Assembly (NCBI GenBank): GCA_010645155.1
Contig: CM021314.1
Span: forward strand, 3,872,746 to 3,936,745
Direction of reading: 5' to 3'
From: Tigriopus japonicus
Lineage: Eukaryota; Arthropoda; Copepoda; Harpacticoida; Harpacticidae
Length of the DNA stretch: 64,000 nucleotides
The notes under the pieces were generated by a model that saw only the letters and a list, made by a program, of their open reading frames with translations, was not told where the DNA came from and did not search any database. Numbering within the stretch: position 1 is the stretch's first letter; every line of letters starts with the position of its first letter. This document shows positions 32,933 to 42,680 of the stretch, in pieces. The translations under genes were made by a program, and so were the position numbers.

Positions 32933-33097
32933 TGTCATGCGGAAGGACGAATGGAGCGGGATGGAACACAACCACACGAGAAAGTACGAGAATATCGAGT
33001 GATCTTTATTGTGTCACCTGTTGGGTAAAATAGTTCCGTGGGAAGGTTTTGTGATAAACAATTAAGATGAATGTAAAATAGTAATAATGATATAACA
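32933..33097 (-). repeat. G1 3' LTR (165 bp)
   Basis: Identical to 40517-40681 over all 165 bp, with TGT...ACA ends. It adjoins a C10 run that is the polypurine tract on the element strand. Confidence 0.95.
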
Positions 33098-33109
33098 TCC
33101 CCCCCCCCT

Positions 33110-34039
33110 TTATGATCCTGCCTCAAAACGAACAGTTTTCTCTCTTGCTCGAGTGCTTCTGTGCGGGTTATCATTTGACGTTGTCATTGGTTTTCCGCCT
33201 AGAGGGCGATCGCCAGCCAATGGCAGGTTGGAAAACACCGCGGGACGTAAGAAACGGCGATTTCGGCCGAAGGATCCTGAGGGAGTCTTGATGTGATACG
33301 AATGGGCGCCATTGCAAATGGATTCAACTACCCCACCCATGGACCAATCTCCATCCACGGGATGTTGATAGTGGACAACTTGGCCCACACTGAGAGGAGG
33401 AAGTGTATGGCCCTTTGCAGATTTAACAGCAATCTGGTCTGCAGCTAATCTTGCCTGATGGAATTCGCTTGCCGAGTTTTGTTCAGCATTTCCTCCACAA
33501 ATGGAAGGGAGACGTGTACGAAGGTTCCGTCCAAAGAATCCAAAGGCAGGACTGAAACCGTCTGTGCGGGGAGTAACACGCCATGCCAACAGTGCTTCCC
33601 GGAATTCTGGGTTCTCAATCGATCCACCCACCTTCTTGAGAAGCCCTTTGATAATTTTCACGGCTGATTCCGCAAGGCCATTGCTTCGTGGGTGGTAAGG
33701 GGATGATGTTTCGTGGCGGATGTGAAATTTGTTGCAAAATTCGGTAAATGGAGCACGGAACTGAGGACCATTGTCTGTCTTCATTCCCCTTGGAAGACCA
33801 AAATTGCAGGACCAAGAGAGGAGTACCCTGCAAACCGTATCAGTGCTCAGAGAAGAGAGGCGAGCAACAAATGGAAAACCGCTAAAACGGTCAATCATCA
33901 CGATGAAAGTGTTGTCATTTAATTCGAACAAATCGACCGAGACTTGTTCCATAGGTGTAGACGTGGTGTGCGCAGCGGACTTGATGGGTTCAGCAGGTTG
34001 AGATGGAAGAAGAGGATTAACCCTGGCCTGGACGTGTAA
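33110..34039 (-). pseudogene. G1 integrase core and C-terminus
   Basis: The catalytic half of the integrase: VDLFELND (first Asp), DRFSGFPF, KTDNGPQF (second Asp), SSPYHPRSNGLAESAVK (Glu), then WRVTPRTDG and a C-terminal SH3-like DGDWSMGG / RNRRFLRP segment. All three catalytic residues are present and this half has no stop. It is cut off from its zinc-binding N-terminus by element D, inserted just after the CEQC of the HHCC motif; the gypsy frame resumes as QARVNPLLPSQPAEP near 34030. Confidence 0.9.
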
Positions 34040-34192
34040 AACGTGTAATTCTGAACTCCAACGTTAAAAGGGTAGTACAAGTGCCAAATCGCGAGTAAGC
34101 GCTAACTTGTGGACGAGGTGTTCAGTTTTATAACCCGTGTACAGATTGGAGCCTCTGTTGACTTTGACATCCGACCAGAATCGTAGTTATAT

Positions 34193-35224
34193 GTGCAAAA
34201 TATGAATAATATACCACCAGACAAGCTTCAAGCTCCAGCTGGAGCGTCCAGGGTGGCAACTTCCAAAAAATTAGAAGAGCCCCCAAAGTCTTACGCCAAA
34301 GTAGTGAGGAAGAGGTTTTCTGCAATCATTCTCGATATTACTTGTGAAGGTGGACAAGAGCGCTGTTCCTTAGAGGTTACTGGACATTTCATTTTTGAGG
34401 AAATGGGCCTTAGTAGAGACGCGATTACCAGGATCAAAGGTGTTGGATCCATCTACAAGCCAATCAAAGTCGTTACCAAGAGCGAAGTGATCATTGCCAA
34501 GAGGTTTGGGAACAGATTTGAATTTGAGAAAAATATTAATGGAAAGAAGTGGAGGTGTACCATTAGGGGCGGTAACAAGAACACGTCTTTGCGCTTCATG
34601 CAAGTCCCTTGTGAAGTATCCTCGCAGGAGCTGATGACTGCCATAGAACCGTTTGCAACACCTAACTCCGAAGTGGTAGAGGAACAATTTGGGGGTGGCG
34701 TGGATCCAAGATTCAAAGGGATTGGAACTGGAAACTATAGGGTTGAAATAGAGCGTAAAAATGAAATCCCAGAGTTCATACTCATTGAATCCTGGAAGAT
34801 ACGGATTTTCCATCCTGAACAAGTACGGAAATGTTATTCATGTGGAGCGACTACTCACCTTAAGGCTGCTTGCACCAATACACCCACAAAGACCGCGGAA
34901 GACGAACAGACGACGGAGGAGGAGGGCCAGATTGTACATGTTCCACCCAAGGAAGTTGATTCGCGAAGGAACCACCCAAGACGTAATCTAGAGGACACCC
35001 CTGCTGTCTTACGGACTGAACAGAAAACAAATGATGGAGACAAATCTGAGCAATTAAACAACAAAGTTATACACCAGGAAACCGACGTGGAATTTACAAA
35101 GCGAAAGGCGGAGGATATCAGTGGATCCCCTGTTAAGAACATGGCAAACCAAAAAAAGAAGACAAAGAATGAACTCATTAACCCTCACACCACCCGTAGT
35201 CGATCGGGCTCATCAATCAACTAA
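34193..35224 (+). CDS. Non-LTR element D, ORF1 with one CCHC zinc knuckle
   Basis: An intact 343-residue ORF1. The first 200 residues look like a gag-type RNA-binding fold (KSYAKVVRKRF, a KCEVS-like core); CYSCGATTHLKAAC near residues 225-238 is a CCHC knuckle; the last 100 residues are charged and low complexity with basic clusters. It contains no PHD or CCCH module, so it differs from the ORF1 proteins of A, B and C. ORF2 begins at an ATG 14 nt after the stop, in the -1 frame. Confidence 0.8.
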   Translation: MQNMNNIPPDKLQAPAGASRVATSKKLEEPPKSYAKVVRKRFSAIILDITCEGGQERCSLEVTGHFIFEEMGLSRDAITRIKGVGSIYKPIKVVTKSEVIIAKRFGNRFEFEKNINGKKWRCTIRGGNKNTSLRFMQVPCEVSSQELMTAIEPFATPNSEVVEEQFGGGVDPRFKGIGTGNYRVEIERKNEIPEFILIESWKIRIFHPEQVRKCYSCGATTHLKAACTNTPTKTAEDEQTTEEEGQIVHVPPKEVDSRRNHPRRNLEDTPAVLRTEQKTNDGDKSEQLNNKVIHQETDVEFTKRKAEDISGSPVKNMANQKKKTKNELINPHTTRSRSGSSIN

Positions 35225-35238
35225 CAAACGACCATCCG

Positions 35239-36727
35239 ATGACAAAATCCGTCCAAATACTTTACTTCAACGCCAGAAGCTGTCTAAACAAGCTCACATG
35301 CATCCAAACAATGCTGGCAACAGAACACCCGGACGTACCGGGTGCGTAAGAAGTCCCTGGGGCAGTCCCGAACCCCATCTTCATGGACCTGCCCAAGTCG
35401 AACTACGGATCCTAGCCAAGTCAAACTTGAATATGTGATAGAATAGGGTTTTTTCCTCCCGTAGAAAAAGATCCGAGGTCGATCGGCCGTAGTACAAGCC
35501 CACCAGGTCCGCCGCGGTCTATGTCGGCAAAATTTGGTAGTGGTTGGCGCAGAACCCCCCGTTCTTGATCTGGATGAAGTTGACCATGTTGAGTAGTACC
35601 TCGTATGAAAGCTATTACCTTGAGGAACAAGACGCTGGTATTAGTTTTTGGCTGGGTTAAATGTAACAAAAAATATATTGAATTTTCATCCTGGGTTATT
35701 TTTCAAAAAAATACATACAAAAAAGTAAACAAAGGGGGCTTTGCCGATCGACTCCTTGAAGTTCTTGAGCAAGTACCGGGTGCGTAAGAAGTCCCTGGGG
35801 CAGTCCCGAACCCCATCTTCTTGGACCTGCCCAAGTCGAACTACGGACCCTAGCCAAGTCAAACTTGAATATGTGATACTGCCATGCCGATCGACTCCTT
35901 GAAGTTCTTGAGCAAGTATCACATATTCAAGTTTGACTTGGCTAGGGTCCGTAGTTCGACTTGTGATCGAGGAATGGTCGCACCGAAATGGCATGACTTT
36001 TAACCCATCAAAATGTAAGGTGATGCGTTTTGGGAGCACCCAAAATAAACCAGCTCCCCTTTACCAAATGGGGGGCCAAACTTTGGAGGAGGTAGAGTGC
36101 CACGGGGATCTTGGTGTCCTTATCGACAACAAGCTGAAATTCTCATTTCACGTATATCGTACAACTGCCAAAGCCAATCAAATGCTTGGGATGATAAAAA
36201 GGAACTTTACCACTCGAAAAGGCGACGTGATGATTGGTCTCTACACAACATATGTGAGACCTATCCTGGAGTATGCCTCACAAGTTTACTCTCCTATATT
36301 GAAGGAAGACGATGCTAGGATTGAATCAGTCCAGCGTCGCCTCACGAGGTTTCAACCCGGTATGAATGGGTAGTCTTACAATGAGAGACTGCACGATCTT
36401 AAACTCGAGTCCTTAGCGCACAGAAGAATCAAAAGTGATCTCGCCTATACGTTTCGGCTTCTGAGCGGATTGATTGATCTGAATATGAACAAGACTTTAA
36501 CGGGAGAACCTTTCTTTCAATACGTAGAAGAGAGAGCAAAAAGACCCACCCGAGCCTCGCATGCCGGATTCTTATGGAAACCACCTTGGCGACTCAATGT
36601 TCGAAGACATTTTCATGCTTTTCGTGTGGTTCCCATGTGGAACAAGCTAAATATAAATCATCGCAAAGCAAAGACCCTCAAAAACTTCAAGCAAGCCATG
36701 AAGAAAACTCACCTGGAAGACCTTTGA
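35239..36727 (+). pseudogene. Non-LTR element D, ORF2 with the middle scrambled
   Basis: Starts with an endonuclease N-terminus (ILYFNARSCLNKL, catalytic Asn context), which is lost after about 33 codons at 35336. The next 600 bp are direct and inverted duplications. From about 35990 the C-terminal part of a CR1-like reverse transcriptase resumes (NPSKCKVMRFG, HGDLGVLIDNKLKF, YVRPILEYASQVYSP, SVQRRLTRF, then a stop at 36371-36373 and FRVVPMWNKLN). All the catalytic RT motifs are gone, so this copy is dead. Confidence 0.8.
35336..35962. repeat. Direct and inverted duplications inside element D
   Basis: A ~105-bp block starting ACCGGGTGCGTAAGAAG at 35336 is repeated at 35777. A 47-bp inverted copy of its end lies at 35917-35963, and GCCGATCGACTCCTTGAAG occurs at 35743 and 35887. 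The pattern looks like template switching during replication or reverse transcription. Confidence 0.85.
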
Positions 36728-36878
36728 CACATCATTGTATTCAGTGAGAGTGTGTGTTTTAAAATCATTCTTCTATTATCTCCAATCTCAATTATAAATT
36801 CTCATATCACAAAATCCTAAACTCTTAATACACCAGACCGGTGTCTTGAGTGGACATGAAATAAATAAATAAATACAT

Positions 36879-39057
36879 TGTTCACATGTAGCAAATCTTA
36901 AACGAATATCATTCCTCATGCCAGGCCAAAAATAAAGTTGGTCTGCTTGACATATCGTTTTGCTGATTCCGGAGTGCGACAAGTGCAAGAGATCAATGAT
37001 CTGGCGCCGGGCTGGACGTGGAATGAATAAGCGAGTGTCAGCAACGATGACTCCCTTTTCAATAGATAACTCGCAGAGCATGGCTTTAAACGGAGACAGA
37101 AGTGGAGAATTTATCTCGCCAGAAATGATTGCTTCCCTTAACTGTCGATACTCTTCATCCTCGTTTTCCACAACGATGGCCAAGGATGGGTCTTCCACAT
37201 CCACAGCACGAATGGCTACCTCCATCTCCGGATCAGCAGGGAAAAAAGGTGCACGACTCAGTGCATCTGCCATAAGATGTTCCTTTCCAGGTGACCAAGT
37301 AACATTGAAAGAATACATAACGAGGCGTTCCCTGATACGTTGGAGCCTGTCATTTTCCATGGCAATGGCATGCTTCTCAAAGACACCAACCAATGGCTTG
37401 TGGTCAGTCACAATGCAGAAGCTAGCGATTCCACGGAGGAAATAATCACAGTTGAGGACAGCGTACATAATGGCTGTAGCCTCGAGTTCAATTGTAGCAC
37501 AGTTCTTCATTGCTGAGGTTAGTGCGCATGATCCACATTGAATCAGGCGCAAACGTCCATCAGTCTCACGCTGAATAAGGGCGTATCCAAGCCCGTGAAG
37601 CCGTGAGGCGTCGGTGAGGAGTTCGGTTCGAAGCTTTGGGTCGAATGGCTTTACCAAAGTCGGGGAGCATAGGAGATGGCGAACTCTCTTAAATTCTTCC
37701 TCGTGTGTATTAAGCCACAGAAAAGCATTTGCTTTTTTGAGAAGCTCTCGCATTAGAACGGTAGCATGGGCAAGATCAGGAAAAAAGGCACCCAATTGAT
37801 TTGCCAAGCCGAGGAATGACCCGACATCTTTGACGCATTTTGGAGTGGGAAAGTTCTTGATGGCCAGAAGCTTTGCTGGGTCTGGGCTAACACCATGTTT
37901 ACTGACAATAAAGCCAGCAAATTTCAAAGATTCGCCCATCTCCATTTTGGCAAGCAAAAGTTTTATACCAGAATCGCGGCAACGATCAAGCACAACCAGA
38001 AACCGTTCCATAAGAACATCCATTGTAGAAGCTTGGATCAAGAGATCATCGACAATTTTTAACAACCAAGGGAGGCCAGCGAGTGCATGATCGGTGCGAA
38101 TGCAAAACTCATCGCCACTACTACACAAGGCCATGGGGGCGACAGTATAGCGATATTTTCCTCTTGGGAGAAGAAATGCAGTAAGACGAGAAGACTCGTG
38201 AGGTCCTGTGCAGAGGAGAAAGGGTGAACAGGCCTTCGGATTGCCTTGTTCAATTGACGGAAGTCAGTGACAAGCCTCACGTTTATGCCATCAGGCTTTG
38301 CCACAAAGTGAGCAGGGGCACACCATTTGGTTGGTTCATCACAATGTACAATAACCCCCGCACCATTTAGATCCTTAACAAGAGTGCCTGCCTTTGCAGC
38401 AAAGTGCAACTGAACCTGTCGAGCAGTTGAAGCATGGCAAGGAACTATGTTTCTGGATTCGTCGATTTCGATCTTCATTTTCGGACCAATCAAAGTTCCC
38501 GATGCCTGCCCAAGTGAAGAACAAAGAACATCAGTATAGCGCTTAGCGATGGAGTACAGCCGTTGTTGAGAAAATTGTATGTTTTGGTCAAGCTCACAAA
38601 TGCGTTGAATGAAGGCACGGGATTTAACGACGGCATCTAGGTTTGCTACAGGAAGTTCCTCGGTTAGGTTGTCAAACTCCAAATCTGAATCAACGTCAAA
38701 AGTAACCATTGGCTGACTCAATGCCATTGGGGATGGAAAACTTTTTGGAAGAATTTGGAGCAAAATGAGATCCCGCCATCCAATTAGAGGTGAGCCCTCC
38801 AGATCCGGAGACACAACTGCACTAATGATGACTCGTGGACTGTCCTCGGTGGATGCATAAAAAGAGGCAGTGCCCGCATTACGCATTGGCGTACCATTTG
38901 CAGCCAAAGTCGTGTAGAGGATTTACTCAGATTTGCTCTTTTAGGAATAAGATTGGCAGGGAAAACTGAACGGGCAGCTCCAGTGTCAGGAATGACTGAT
39001 ATCATGCTGCCAACATTCTCAAACTCGCACATCAAATTCATACGAGGAGTGCAAGAA
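36879..39057 (-). pseudogene. G1 pol: protease, reverse transcriptase, RNase H, integrase zinc finger
   Basis: In minus-strand order: protease (VIPDTGAARSVFP, 38960-39000), a linker in another frame from about 38920, the RT palm (VRLVTDFRQLNKAIRRPVH), then from 38134 MALCSSGDEFC, KIVDDLLI (catalytic box), SFLGLANQLGAF, RNase H (LTDASRLHGLGYALIQ, ELEATAIMYA, TDHKPLVGV, HLMADALSRAP) and the HHCC start (HLSHSGISKT, ATCEQC). Frameshifts fall near 38915 and near 38190; at the second the motif A block (F-x3-DA-x2-GY-Q) is deleted, so the RT lacks its first catalytic Asp. Ends where element D is inserted. Confidence 0.88.
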
Positions 39058-40330
39058 TCAGTGGTGACGAATCGGATGCGGGTAGTGGAAGGACTGCGTG
39101 ATTGGCCACGTTGACGAGGGGCGATCGACCCCGATCGTGACTGCTTTGTCGAACTGGAGAAGACTCCTGACGACGAAATTCATTGGCTCCCTGCCACTTC
39201 TTAGTATCAGGAGAGCGGCTGGCGTTTCGATTATTTGTAGGGGAGCAACAAATGTGAAAAAGATGACCTTCCTTGTTGCAACCATGGCAACGAAGATCCC
39301 GTGCAAAGCAACTCGCAGGAGAAGCATGTTCTGATTGCCCACAGTTGCCGCAGATTCCACGTACCGCAGCAATCGTATTGGGATTTTCTTGAACAAGGTT
39401 GTTGCTCTTCAATAAACTTGTTTCTACCATTATCCTGGTTCAGTTTGTAGCCCTGTTAAGTATGACACAAAGGTAAGCTCGGATTGGTCGAGAGTCTGAT
39501 TGGGCTGAACAAATGGCATCTTCGGCAGAAGCAGCCGCAGCACAAACACTAGCCAAGGTCGGATTTAGCACCTTGCGGATCTCAAGGAAGAGTTCCTGTT
39601 GCTTTCTTGTACCGTAGACTGCTTGGAACATGGTCCAATCATCGACTTTCATCTTGTCGACTTCTGCCTCCTTGCCAAGGTTCTGAAGACGGACCACCCA
39701 TTCTTGGAAGGATTCACCAAGGCTCTTTTCGGCCTGAAACCACTCTTTACGTCGTTGATAAAGAGATCGCAGCTCCAAGAATCGTCTTTCAAGTGCCGTA
39801 TAGCAATCTTCAATGGTTGAAAGGTCAGATACCTTGTCCCGGACAGTGATGGCTAATTGGTTATCCGTACGGTTAAAGAAGAGAGTATGTTGCTCAGCCG
39901 TAGACAGTAGATCCATATATGAGGAGGTATAATAAGATCGAAAGTTGCGGATCCAATTCCTCATTTCTGGTGGAGATGCCGTAGGCGTTAAAATAACGGG
40001 TTTCATAGCATCTTGGGCTTTGAAAAATCGAGCACCTCGATTGTCTGATACTTGTAACCCCCGGGCAGGTGTTGTACCCGCAGCATGTATCATAGCCTCA
40101 GATAGCAGCTTTCCAAGGGACTCCAACTCAGACCTTGCGTTCGTTCTCTTGTCAGGATCAATATCAACGAGGTCGTCATATTTGTCACTGATTTTGATGA
40201 GTTGGTCCGAAAGCAGATACACCCTTGAGCGAGTATACGCATTGCCCGATTCCATTTTCATCACATCCTCATGACCACGAGTGAAGTGGCCCTTCAATTG
40301 CCCGATTGATCTTCGGATTGTTTCTGACAT
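39038..40330 (-). pseudogene. G1 gag (in-frame UGA before the nucleocapsid)
   Basis: The structural protein. Start at 40330 (MSETIRRSIG). A capsid-like region follows (EMRNWIRNFRSYYTSS, ERRFLELRSLYQRRKEWFQ, SFQEWVVRLQNL). An in-frame TGA at 39440-39442 comes before the two zinc knuckles CGNCGQSEHASPASC and CHGCNKEGHLFHIC, which continue in the same frame to 39038. The TGA is followed by ACC, not a known leaky context, and truncates the nucleocapsid, so I read it as a mutation. Pro-pol lies in the -1 frame. Confidence 0.85.
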
Positions 40331-40502
40331 CGCAACAAGTGGGCGTTAGTTCTGGTCCTAACTAAGCCCTTCCCTTCACATAGGGCACTCCTCTAAACAG
40401 AGCTCGGAGTGATGTCAAAGAAAAAAGAACAATTTACTGGTAATTACCAACGAGCGGCAATGGTGGTTAGGGAGAGGTTCTTCAACGTTGGACACAGTCG
40501 TT

Positions 40503-40681
40503 TACCGACTGCGCCATGTCATGCGGAAGGACGAATGGAGCGGGATGGAACACAACCACACGAGAAAGTACGAGAATATCGAGTGATCTTTATTGTGTCA
40601 CCTGTTGGGTAAAATAGTTCCGTGGGAAGGTTTTGTGATAAACAATTAAGATGAATGTAAAATAGTAATAATGATATAACA
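40503..40681 (-). repeat. G1 5' LTR and primer binding site
   Basis: LTR 40517-40681; the primer binding site TGGCGCAGTCGGTA on the minus strand occupies 40503-40516 directly against the LTR. Confidence 0.93.
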
Positions 40682-41916
40682 ATGGTGACACTCTCGGTTT
40701 CTCTTTGGCAAAGCAGAATCGAAATTAAGGATTTTGCTAGAAGGCAAAGACCGAAAAGCAAATTTGCTGAAATAGATTTCCTCGAAAGTTGGTTTGACTG
40801 AGAATCGTTGTGTTTTCCACTGCAGAAAACTGCGTGACTAGTGGTAAGCTATGAATGAGGATGGATAATTAGAACCAGAAAATTCGGGGTGGGAGATGTC
40901 ACACCACGACTTCACATTGGGTTTGTTCAGGATTGAACTCAAACAGTGGATGTCTTGAAAATCGGATTGATTCAGGAGCATCAAAAGCAGATCTGATGTT
41001 GGAGGAGGATGAATGGATATTGATGGATACTAGTCGTTCCTCTGAGGTCCACATTCTCTGATGGGAGACGGAGAATTTAACGTTTACAAGATGCGTGAAT
41101 GATGTTTTGATGACCAGAGGTGTTGGTTGTGGTGTTCAGGTGTTGGAAATGAAGTTCAAGAGCTTCATTTGATGTTGTTAGGGTTGTGTGGGGTTAATAC
41201 CCCAAGAACAGGGACACATGACGAAGAAGATTGACGAATGGAACAGAAGACGTCAGAACGTGTTGATGGTTTGAAGCGAGAAGAAGAAGTGATGTAAATA
41301 TTAGGATGGAACTATGTGCTAGAAGTATGTATGTCTCAGTGGTTTGGTGGTGCATGGGCCCATACACTTTCTCCACTAGGGGTAGATAAGTCACGACGAA
41401 CATTGCACGATCAAGGGAGCGACCACTCTCTCGCGCCACGGCGTATGCGCATGGAACACATCAACATCGGATAGAAACTAGAAACGTTCGTTTAACATGG
41501 GTAATTGACGTAGGGTGTCCCAAAACCGGAGAGTGTCCTCCGTCACTGGGGTCCGTGGGAGTGCCTCTATCATTGACAACCAATGGTCGGTTGTAGCTTT
41601 GATTGCTGGAATATGAAGGACCAGTCAGATAACTGAATAGTGGAAGGAGAAAATACCAAGACAAAATGATGAGAGATGTATGAGCCGAGGTTGATTAAAC
41701 CATCGACAGGATAAGGAGACAAGGGGAAGAACCGACTGGGCGTGTCGGGGAGCTCTGAAGAAGGCCTTAAACTTAGGATCGTGAAGCACGGGAATCAGCA
41801 GCATCCGCAGAATCACATATGAGCAACGGGAATCAACTGCAACCGATGTCATATTGCACGTTCATAAAAAGGGGGCGAGTGAACTCTCTCTTTGGAGCAC
41901 TTTCTTTCTTGTTTTT

Positions 41917-42145
41917 AAAATTTCCTTAGTAGAACTTCGCGGAACATCATTTTTTTTCTTTCTTGATAACAAACTCCATCTTGTACTGCCACCTTTTCGA
42001 AGGGTGGTTAAAATTCATCGTGTTAAAAATTTCCTATGTTAAGGACTTCGCGGAATAATATTCTTTCTTTCGTTACGTTCTTTCCATGAGACAAACAAAC
42101 TCCATCTTGTACTGCCACCTTTTCGAAGGGTGGTTAAAATTCATG
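41917..42145 (+). repeat. ~110-bp direct duplication
   Basis: Two tandem copies sharing ACAAACTCCATCTTGTACTG and GCCACCTTTTCGAAGGGTGG, starting at about 41917 and 42026. Confidence 0.85.
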
Positions 42146-42309
42146 TTTTGAATGCAGTTTGTGGCGGGGTAGAGGTCAAGTCAGGGACCTGCAAAATAAT
42201 GACCCAGGGTGATGTATAAAATGCAATTGCCCCCAAAGTGAGCTAATTGCGAAAAGGGGAATACTCCGGGCACAAGAACTGTATAATAGATTGTTATGGG
42301 AACTAAATG

Positions 42310-42680
42310 CTCTCGAGGAGTCGTAGTTGAGCCCGAATTGGCAAATAAGCAATTGCACTGGTCACTTGGAATCATCGTCAAGTGGTGTGCCGCTTAGTCA
42401 TAGAGAAGGAGAGATGTGGAGGGTTACTAAAAGGCTCTTGGGGAGCTGAAGTGGAACCCAAATTGGTGAATAAGCAACTGCACTGATCACTTGGAATTAT
42501 CGTCAAGTGGGGTGTCGCTTAGTCATAGAGAAGGAGAGATGTGGAGGGTTACTATAAGGCTCGTGAAGAGCTGAAGTGGAACCCAAATTGGTGAACAAGC
42601 AACTGCACTGATCACTTGGAATTATCGTCAAGTGGTGTGTTGCTTAGTCATAGAGAAGAAGGGACAGAGGGAAGGGACAG
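42310..42680 (+). repeat. 125-bp tandem repeat x 3
   Basis: Units start at 42310, 42435 and 42560 and share CACTTGGAATYATCGTCAAG, CGCTTAGTCATAGAGAAGGA and GATGTGGAGGGTTACTA. Copies 2 and 3 are the closest. Confidence 0.9.

Larger units (their letters stand above)
34040..36878 (+). mobile_element. Non-LTR retrotransposon D nested in G1
   Basis: A plus-strand insertion in the minus-strand G1 integrase. It carries ORF1 (34193-35224), the start of an ORF2 endonuclease (35239), a scrambled middle and the C-terminal part of a CR1-like reverse transcriptase, and ends in (AAATA/AATA)n at about 36858-36878, a typical simple-repeat 3' tail. The gypsy reading resumes directly after the tail. No target duplication was recognised. 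Confidence 0.85.
32928..40686 (-). mobile_element. Ty3/gypsy element G1, complete with target duplication
   Basis: Two identical 165-bp LTRs (32933-33097 and 40517-40681; TGTCATGC ... GATATAACA) are bounded by the 5-bp target duplication ATGGT (32928-32932 and 40682-40686). On the minus strand the 5' LTR is followed with no spacer by TGGCGCAGTCGGTA (40503-40516), complementary to the 3' end of arthropod tRNA-Ser, and the 3' LTR is preceded by the polypurine tract AAAGGGGGGGGGGA (33098-33111). Gag and pol run from 40330 to 33110, interrupted by non-LTR element D at about 34040-36878. The coding part is badly damaged despite the identical LTRs. Confidence 0.95.

Noticed and set aside
35148..35158. 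A-run with A AAA AAG phase in ORF1 of element D as a frameshift site
   Set aside because: The -1 frame hits stops within 20 nt (TGA, TAA, then TAG), so it cannot lead into ORF2; an AUG 14 nt after the ORF1 stop suggests reinitiation.
39030..39120. -1 slippery heptamer at the G1 gag-pol joint
   Set aside because: Pro-pol is in the -1 frame, but no X XXY YYZ heptamer was found in the overlap.
39440..39442. In-frame UGA in G1 gag as a second readthrough site
   Set aside because: It precedes the zinc knuckles, is followed by ACC and not CUA, and lies in an element with many other lesions; a mutation is simpler.
40503..40516. tRNA gene at the GACTGCGCCA sequences (also 50375 and 58921)
   Set aside because: These match only the tRNA-Ser 3' end and sit exactly beside LTRs; no full cloverleaf is present, so they are primer binding sites.
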